Source of the DNA: Stratiolaelaps scimitus
Taxonomy: Eukaryota; Arthropoda; Arachnida; Mesostigmata; Laelapidae
Direction: 5' to 3'
DNA length: 64,000 nt
NCBI GenBank assembly: GCA_019614645.1
Contig: JABWDB010000005.1
Location: forward strand, 14,249,001 to 14,313,000
This document shows positions 57,096 to 64,000 of this stretch, in pieces. The translations under genes and the position numbers were made by a program. Below the pieces are notes generated by a model. It saw nothing but the letters and a program-made list of their open reading frames with translations, was not told where the DNA came from and did no database searches. Every line of letters starts with the position of its first letter. The stretch's first letter is position 1.

Positions 57096-59918
57096 CGCTT
57101 ACGCATACTACCGATTAGTTTCTGGTAATCACCTGTAACTGAAACGAGCGCGACGAGTATTGAGTTGACGATGTCGTCGATCATAAATCTTCGATTACAC
57201 CAGTAGCTAAAAGTGAACAAAATATATACACTGGCACCGTTTATTTCAAAGGGATAAACTATGATAAGTAATATAATCACTAAAAAGGGCCTTCAATGAT
57301 TCCCAGAACAGCCACGCTAATCAACATAGTCGTGGGTGTTGTGCGTCCAAACACAACTCTGGTCCTAGTCTGAATCTTCATCCTAGATAGTAGTACAAAG
57401 TGGTGTTTCCAGGGGCGCTGAGATTAGGTAGGCATCGATGTGAAAAACGAAATTAAAATTGAAGTACAGGTCGAATTAGGTTTTCCGCCGGGCTAAATCG
57501 CCCGTTCTCCCTTTATTTGAACCTGTACAGATTCGTCAAAAATAATAAACGAACAAGATGAATCAAACGTAAACACGCCCGTCTTGACAAAACCACACAT
57601 GATCATCTAATGTAACGGATCAATAAAAAAAATCGGCTATTTTTTCTACTAGCTACTACTTTAATAGATTCTTGAGACAATTGTACGAATCCTAACGTAT
57701 AGCAGATGCCGACGACCCCGCCACCAACGGAGGCGTTGATCGTGGTTACCGCCGCTCGGGACGCATACATCCATCTTTTATGGGTCACACCAAACGAACT
57801 GCCACAGTTGAACACCAGCCAGCCCCACCTAAAAGTTCAAATAATAGTGATCCAAACAATTAAATCGACAATTTTGATGATTATCATTGTTGTTGCTATT
57901 GTTATATATAAACTGCGACCACTTCAACGGTGACGCAGATGACAAAGATGACAACGATGATGATTGAGCGATCAGCCTAACATTGTGCTTGTACAAAAAT
58001 GTAAAAACAGTCATTGTTGTGCAAAAACAGGTTTTCTATTGACGTCAACGTTCTATTCTCGATATTGCAAGCAACTACTAAACCGTATGCTTCATTAGAC
58101 ATACCAAAGTGTTAGTGTCCCATAGATGACGTTGGTGGGATTGCTCATCCCGTAGAGTTGGGATTCTTCCTCAAGTCCTTCCAGGTTCTCTCCGCCATAG
58201 AAACCCTTGACCATTGTGTTCGACCTGTCGAAGCGTCCTTGCCGCGGGCCAAGAAACAGCGCGGCGACAAGGGCTGACACCCCGCCGAGGAGATGCACGC
58301 ACCCTGAACCGGCAAAGTCCAACGCTCCCAGCGCCTTTAAAAAACCATGGTTCCCCCATACCTGAAATGATAGAATACGGTGTGATGCACTTCTGCGATA
58401 TGCGCTTCTACGACCTAAAATAATTGTTTTTCGAGCTGACCATCAGCCGTTCCCCTATCTGACAAGCTTCAACTCTTAACCTTAGGTATTACAATGAGGA
58501 CCTGTCGGGGCCACCTCTGCTTATTCTCTTCCTTCCTCGCACCTGGCTTCTACGACCTATATATATATATATAGAATTGGTATATCTGCACTGCAATCGC
58601 GTACTCCATATAGACATAAATCCACCGGAGGAATGAGTAAATCGGCCGATGGTGAAGAATGCCCGCATTATCGGGTCCAAATCCTGCCGCGACCTCAGAG
58701 CGAAGCGGATTCTCCTACCGACATTTCACGTAGTTCTGTCATAATACGGATAAGTATCGAGAAATGTTTGCGGACGAATTACGATCTGGGGGTCATTTAG
58801 GGGTTCTTTAGTTGCAAACGAAATGGAACCTGGTCGGCGTTTTATTAACTATTTACCCATCCAGCGGGAATGCAATAGACGATTGTGTTGAGCAATGAGA
58901 AAATGCAGTAGGCGTTGTAGTTTGTCCGTTCCGCCATTGCGCCGGACACGATCGTCGTGGCTGTGGTTGAAAATGACAGCTGGAAGATGAACTCGCAGAA
59001 GCGTAGTCCCATATCGGAGATGTCTGCGTCAATCATGAAATAGTCCCGACCTCTATACAGCCGATCGCATGCATGCCGTTGATGACACATACAAGAGAGG
59101 TAAAATAAGCGACATTGAGAACAGCAGGTGAGGAAATAGCACGAATGTCTACGGAATTTCGTGTTTGTTGTTTATGCTGTTGGGGATTAACAGGGAATCA
59201 ACCGCAGTAAAAGGATTATTATAAACATAAATATGGTTAGTAGAGCAAAAATAGTATAGGGCAATGGAACAGATTTATTCGCAGTTGGTTTTTTTCTAAG
59301 GAGTTGCGAAAATGTCGAAAGAGCCGGGTAATCTAGAAGAAAAAATCCGTCGCCAGCATGCTGTACCCGAATGCAATTGACGAGTTTTCCTTAGAGTATT
59401 GTAGACCATAACCAAACATCCAGTAAGTCACCCCACCGAGGACGATGTCTGCAGCGTTCTTCATGAGGATATTCACCTCGTTCTTCGGAGCCACGCAGCC
59501 AGACTCGAGAAGGCCGAAACCTATTCAAGGGGAACGGCACAAATGGAAAAAAAACCGCATTTCATTTAATTAAACTGAGCACATCATAAACGTCATGGCT
59601 GGGAGAAGATAATCAGAAAACTTGCTGCCTTCCAGGTACGTCACATAGCGCAGTCATGGCAGAAATCTCCACAACTGAGACTTCCTCAAAGAATGCTTAG
59701 CCAAAGCTACCATGCTGTCGAAGAAATTCGATTTACTTGTTAAATAGCTGACGTATTCTCTTACCAGTCTGCATTGTAAAGATGACGATGGATGATGTGA
59801 GCACCCAGGTAGCGTCGTCGTATGAGAATGCTTCCAATGGCTCCTGACGCTCCAAGCAAGAGATGTTACCCCATTGAGCAGAAGTCTGATTACAATTGGA
59901 GAAAGCTCCGACACTCAT
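55048..59918 (-). CDS. Ammonium transporter (Amt family), ten exons, complete
   Basis: Exons (minus): 59918-59765, 59520-59367, 59052-58857, 58361-58105, 57828-57697, 57206-57133, 56718-56537, 56375-56241, 56060-55912, 55234-55048. All are GT-AG, and phases close to 539 residues plus stop. Family length is usually 400-550. The N-terminus has two N-glycosylation sequons (NQT, NIS) before DDATWVLTSSIVIFTMQTG. FGLLESGCVAPKNEVNILMK, QLSFSTTATTIVSGAMAERT, IPAGWVWGNHG, DFAGSGCVHLLGG and VGAFAVHAIGGFWG are family signatures. The twin pore histidines are His191 and His366. About eleven membrane helices are expected. GADFCEHGIMHP lies in the cytosolic C-terminal region. Exon 3's acceptor (TATAG) and the last exon are the least certain, but a matching phase and two AATAAA signals support the latter. 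Amt proteins carry ammonium across plasma membranes. Confidence 0.93.
57063..57093. repeat. (TA)n microsatellite in a transporter intron
   Basis: About 15 TA units downstream of exon 6. Confidence 0.95.
58404..58559 (-). repeat. SINE family A, copy A3, 5'-truncated, with 14-bp target-site duplication
   Basis: The insertion (58418-58545) matches the 3' half of copies A1 and A2 and lacks the tRNA head. It is flanked by exact direct repeats GCTTCTACGACCTA at 58404-58417 and 58546-58559. A truncated 5' end plus a target-site duplication is the signature of LINE-type target-primed reverse transcription. The 3' tail reads TCGAAAAACAATTATTTT on the minus strand. It lies in the intron between transporter exons 3 and 4, in the same orientation as the gene. 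Confidence 0.9.
58640..58790 (+). repeat. Possible third tRNA-derived repeat (family C)
   Basis: GGCCGATGGTGAAGAATGCC followed by GGGTCCAAATCCTGCC resembles shortened Pol III A and B boxes. Further right, GGATAAGTATCGAGAAATG resembles GGATAAGTACCGAGATATG at about 38657 kb-scale position 38.66 kb (two differences in 19). It lies in the same transporter intron as A3. The evidence is thin. Confidence 0.3.
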
Positions 59919-62284
59919 CGTTATTGTGCTCTATGTCGCCGTCTACTAAAAAATGGAAAGCAATGTTGGGATAGATTTAGGCTTTTTATTATAGCATTTT
60001 TCCCATCCAATGAAAATACAGTGAATTTCTCCGGATCAAACGGTCTATTCCACCACAGTATAATAAACGTAAATAGATGTAATACATTGACACAACGTTT
60101 GTGTTAATGAAGGGAGACCTTAACTGACAGAATCGAACGAAATGTAACTTATTGTCAGTATTCAGTTGGTTGTCACCGACGAGTAGCAGCTGTAAGAATG
60201 ACAATTGGCTTTGATACCAATTAAAGTGCATGAAACACTTCAGCACCCAATAGTATATCATAATCGCTAAGCGTTTCTCTTGGAAATGTCCCCTGATCAT
60301 CTCTATAGTCCGCATGCACTGAAAAACGAATCAACGTTTTTATCTTCCCGTAGAAAGGTTCTTAAGAACTTGTTTTTTTTGTGATTTCAACTCAAAAACC
60401 AAACTTTTGTTTGCTTGTGATTTCGACTTGACCTCGTTCGTGCTACGACAATACGTTTACTGTTAACTAGGTTTACGAGTCCAAGGTAACACGTGAACGA
60501 AGCACGATCACTAGTTGAGCAAAGCAACCTGTCGTTTACCGACACAAATCTATATTGAACAAAAACTGATTGCTGCGATTATAGAAAACAGGGCGGGAAA
60601 AAATTATAAGTACGACAGTTGATCGGATGTTGTTCTCGAGCAATATGCGACTGGATGCCCATATTGCAATTCTGCTTAGCTAAATTATTCTTTCTGACTG
60701 AAGACAATATAACGAAACAGAGTACTTGAAAAGTACTAGCCAGATGTGGACATCTTATAAGAAGGCTTAATGTACTGTTTCTCTCAATTTAATAAATTCG
60801 CTAAGTGCATTCAGTAGATATCAGATTCTGGTTACTCTCTAGCATAAATTTGCGATCGGTTTGAACATCCTGTATTGTCACAGCAGAAGAATTCTAAGCT
60901 ATTAGAAACATAGCATCGTCAAAACTAACACATGATTAATTTTAATCATTATATGTGCTTCGTTATCTACACATGTCATACCTGATTGCAATGCGTGAAT
61001 TCCTTGTCTTGTCGAGATAGTATTTCGCAGACCGGGGATTACATCGAAAACGAATTCTTGCATCCAATGCTCATTCGTATTGGCATCTTATGCAAAACAC
61101 ACATTTCCTTTGCTCTCCTTAGCTCAAAATATATTCATAGGGTTATTCCTATTGATAAACATGACGTGTCTGCATTCAGCAGTGTCTCTAACTGTAGATA
61201 AACTACAGCTACCACCAGTGGCTGAGTTAGAAGAGGAGTTCTGGTCTTTACTTTCACCACACACGATGATCAAACGCAACGCGCACTTTTAGAAACACAA
61301 CACAGTGATCCATCCACGCCTTTTCATCGAAAGAAAATCCATTGTATTATGCGTAGTATGAGAGGGCCATCTTCCTAACAATTTCGAACTCCACTTCTGA
61401 TAGGAGGTTTCTAATGTAAAGTTCCGGCAAAGCCTTGTCGCCACCCTAGAGCAACTGCCACAGAAGTATCGTTTGAGACACAAACTCAAAAGACCTTCTT
61501 CGGTTCAGCAGTAGGAGGCCTTGCATTGAGCGTTAACGCTAAGCAGAGTATGCGAGCCTCAACGATGACAGCACCACAACCCCTGAGTATCTCAGAGTAT
61601 CACCCCGTCTCCCCGAAACTCCTCGACTAGCAGAGGTAATTATTTACAGTTGTATCAGGGCTTGGGTAGACCTCCCCTTATCGTGTTCCCACTGTCGTTC
61701 ACTGTCTCGCTTTCGTGATAGCGTGACACCGTGTCGATGCTAGTGAATTGGCGCACGGTTAAGGCTACGCAAATAATAATCAAAGTGTAATTTATTAACA
61801 GTCACCGATCTCAACGGGACACGATCGTTTGGCATCAGCCTGTCTCCCTGAGCTAAGCTGAGTGTTTGCCGGATTCGAGGTCAAGAACTTGGAAATCGTC
61901 ACAGCTTTCGCCCGTAGCGGTATCATTATTACTCCTATTCTTGAAACGACTGAACGGTTCTAATAAGTATGGGAAATACAATCGTTTCGACGCAGTTTAG
62001 GGATACGGTGACGCACAGTTCACAAGGACGCCAGGATGTTATATTTAGCCGTACAGCTGCAACTTCTGGATTCAGCACCGATGTCGTAGCTGCAATTGCG
62101 TCCAGGGACAGCTGTCTATTGTTTCGGGTTAGCTAACGAAGATGGGTGCGAATGCTGCTTTGGTTTTTGTTACATGTCTACGCAATTTAGCTAAACTTCT
62201 CACCCTTCGTACTGCCCTTATGCGTTGAGCCATCGGACAGACAATGGTGAATTAAAGAACCTACCGCCATATATAGCCATTGCT
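59919..62284. other. Upstream flank of the transporter gene, no gene recognised
   Basis: AT-rich, with short frames only. A 5' UTR exon and promoter of the transporter may lie here, but no motif stands out. Confidence 0.4.
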
Positions 62285-62510
62285 TTTCGAGCTGAGCCTC
62301 AGCTGTTCCCCTATCTGACGGGCCTCAGTTCTTAACCTTTTAGGCATTACTATGAGGCCCTGTCGGGGCCACCTTTGCTTAATCTCTTCCTTAATCGTAC
62401 CTGGTAAGAATCTTCATATAAAGAAAGATGATAAAGAACTAAAAAATTCTCCGCGTCTGACAGGATTTGAACCCAACGCACACGTCTTCCCACTAGACCA
62501 TCCAGGGGAC
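62285..62510 (-). repeat. SINE family A, copy A2
   Basis: Colinear with A1 from tail (TTTTCGAGCTGA) to tRNA head (CCATCCAGGGGAC on the plus strand). The B-box GGTTCAAATCC is intact. Relative to A1, about 30 bp are missing between B-box and A-box, removing the anticodon-arm region. No clear target-site duplication was seen. Confidence 0.85.
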
Positions 62511-64000
62511 TCATGTATGTATCAGATTGCCTGTTCCTAACCTTCCCTATGCTTGCAAGTACCTGAAAGCCATTACCGCGTATTTTTGAGGACATATTTG
62601 ACTTCATGGAATCGCTAACCCACATAAGCACCATTCGTTCTAATCGTGTCAGTATGCCCTATAATAACTTGATTCATTCTATTTACAAATATCCATGCAG
62701 CTATCTAAACACGTTCTACTTAGCAAAGACACTACACAAACGCGATCTACTAACTACTTTCCACTTTGGCGAAAAACGTATTATTTATGGCCGAAATTTA
62801 TTGCGACCGCTAGATTTCGCAGGCCGACCAACCATTCGATAAGGATCGTTCGCCAACACGAAGAAGTTCTTCCGTAGGGGCGCATGTACCCAGTCTAGCC
62901 ATCAGCGGCCAGCAATATGAAATTTCCACCCTCATCGACGTGTCGTGTCATTTGCAAGTAACAAGAGATACGAGAAGCTCACCTCAGTGTACCTAACTAA
63001 TAACAACAAACACACAAATGAAACGTTTGTATTTCGTAAAAAGTGATTTCTTTATTTCAAGTCACTATTATCATTGCCATAATAATTGAGGTTTTACGAC
63101 CAAGTTTGTGAAACGCTGGAGTTTGTACGGATCACCAGCATCCGAAATCGTGCAATGTCTCTAGCGAGTTGTTTTGTTTTCTTTTTATTTATTATCTGAT
63201 TTTTATGCTGATCACCGCTATAAACGCTACGTTCATTATAGATTACCGAGTGACGCGGTGTCGCATCCGTTATAAATGTACAGAACTTAGCGATAGGCGG
63301 GGCGGGGCGGGACATTCTACAGAGTTAGGGTTCATGGGGCGAGATATCGTCGTGGCCGCTCATTTGGTTGACGCACACGACACATCCGTGGGGTCCTCGT
63401 CTACATGCTGGGTCGGCACTCTTGCGGATGTTATCAAAACAGTAGCAGATTCGAACAGCCGAAGTTCTGGCACCCTCCCAGAGGGGACGAGGGGGGCCGG
63501 CCCGGGTCAGCTCGCCGAGTCGGAAAAACGTATCAAACATTTGTAGAAAAAATGCTATTGCTACCGTCTCACGAGAGCGTAGCACGCAACTTCGTGGGAA
63601 GGAGGAACACATTGTCTAGGCGAGGATTACATGACATAGCTCAACTCGCTTGAGCAGAAGGTAAGAACTGCTGCCAGCCTCGATTGCTGTCCCGTCTAGT
63701 TTGCAGCCTTCAGGTCCGGTCTGCAGTCAGTCTGATTGTGTAGGTATTCATGTTATCTGATGAGGTAATCAGCTATTCAGTACAGTGACATCACGTGCGC
63801 AAATTGACCGTATATAACTGAGTTACTCGCTACGACCCTATCATATGCAGTTGCGCACATGTATGCGCTTATCTTCCAACAACATCAGATGCGTCGGAGT
63901 TTAGCCATAAAGTCGTCTTAATGAAGAACGGCTACAACATTGTCATCCGTATTAGGATTCGAATAGGCATTCGCTTAAGACGGCATCGTTGTCCTTAGCA
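62511..64000. other. Right end, no gene recognised
   Basis: A GC-richer patch at 63.28-63.65 kb contains a GGCGGGGCGGGGCGGG box and frames up to 125 codons, none resembling a family I know. The box could be promoter-like. Nothing else was supported. Confidence 0.35.

Noticed and set aside
63169..63546. 125-codon plus-strand frame near the GC box
   Set aside because: No recognisable family, and overlapping open frames on both strands suggest composition rather than coding.

Overview
The window is animal nuclear DNA. Genes are split by GT-AG introns, there are many (TA)n, (CT)n and (GA)n microsatellites, and BEL/Pao and non-LTR retrotransposon remains lie beside tRNA-derived SINEs. Protein similarity recalled by eye, mainly to arthropod members of the same families, suggests an arthropod. 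A mite or tick is plausible but not proven. No bacterial-type operons, rRNA genes or CRISPR arrays were seen.

Layout. 0-10.9 kb is mostly non-coding: two inverted copies of SINE family B, a GC-rich simple-repeat tract (5.4-6.7 kb), and a recent 535-538 bp tandem duplication (8.7-9.8 kb) whose unit contains a foldback. 11.2-14.6 kb is a seven-exon trypsin-like protease gene on the minus strand with an intact catalytic triad. 17.8-18.4 kb is a decayed non-LTR reverse transcriptase fragment (minus). 19.8-25.6 kb is a degenerate BEL/Pao retrotransposon (plus) invaded by a SINE family A copy. 26.2-28.3 kb is a 636-codon open reading frame with an RS-rich start, 24 tandem 11-residue units and six 10-residue units. 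28.6-33.4 kb holds tandem and inverted repeats and one weak exon candidate. 33.6-35.2 kb is a complete four-exon PTPMT1-type phosphatase gene (minus). 35.2-43.4 kb is non-coding as far as I can see, with a GC-rich promoter-like tract, a third SINE-B copy and a long-inverted-repeat element. 43.5-49.9 kb is the clustered mitochondria (CLU) gene (minus, nine exons, start codon not located). 54.2-54.9 kb is a GC-rich retrotransposon ORF fragment (plus). 54.9-59.9 kb is a complete ten-exon ammonium transporter gene (minus, 539 codons) carrying a 5'-truncated SINE-A copy in an intron. The right end has another SINE-A copy and little else.

Exon boundaries were derived by hand, keeping reading phase across every junction. 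The protease, phosphatase and transporter models close exactly from ATG to stop, and CLU closes from its first recognised exon to the stop. PTPMT1 and CLU both act on mitochondria (cardiolipin synthesis, and mitochondrial distribution with mRNA binding), but nothing shows that their proximity is functional. The most novel items are the repeat protein, SINE families A and B, and several inverted-repeat structures.
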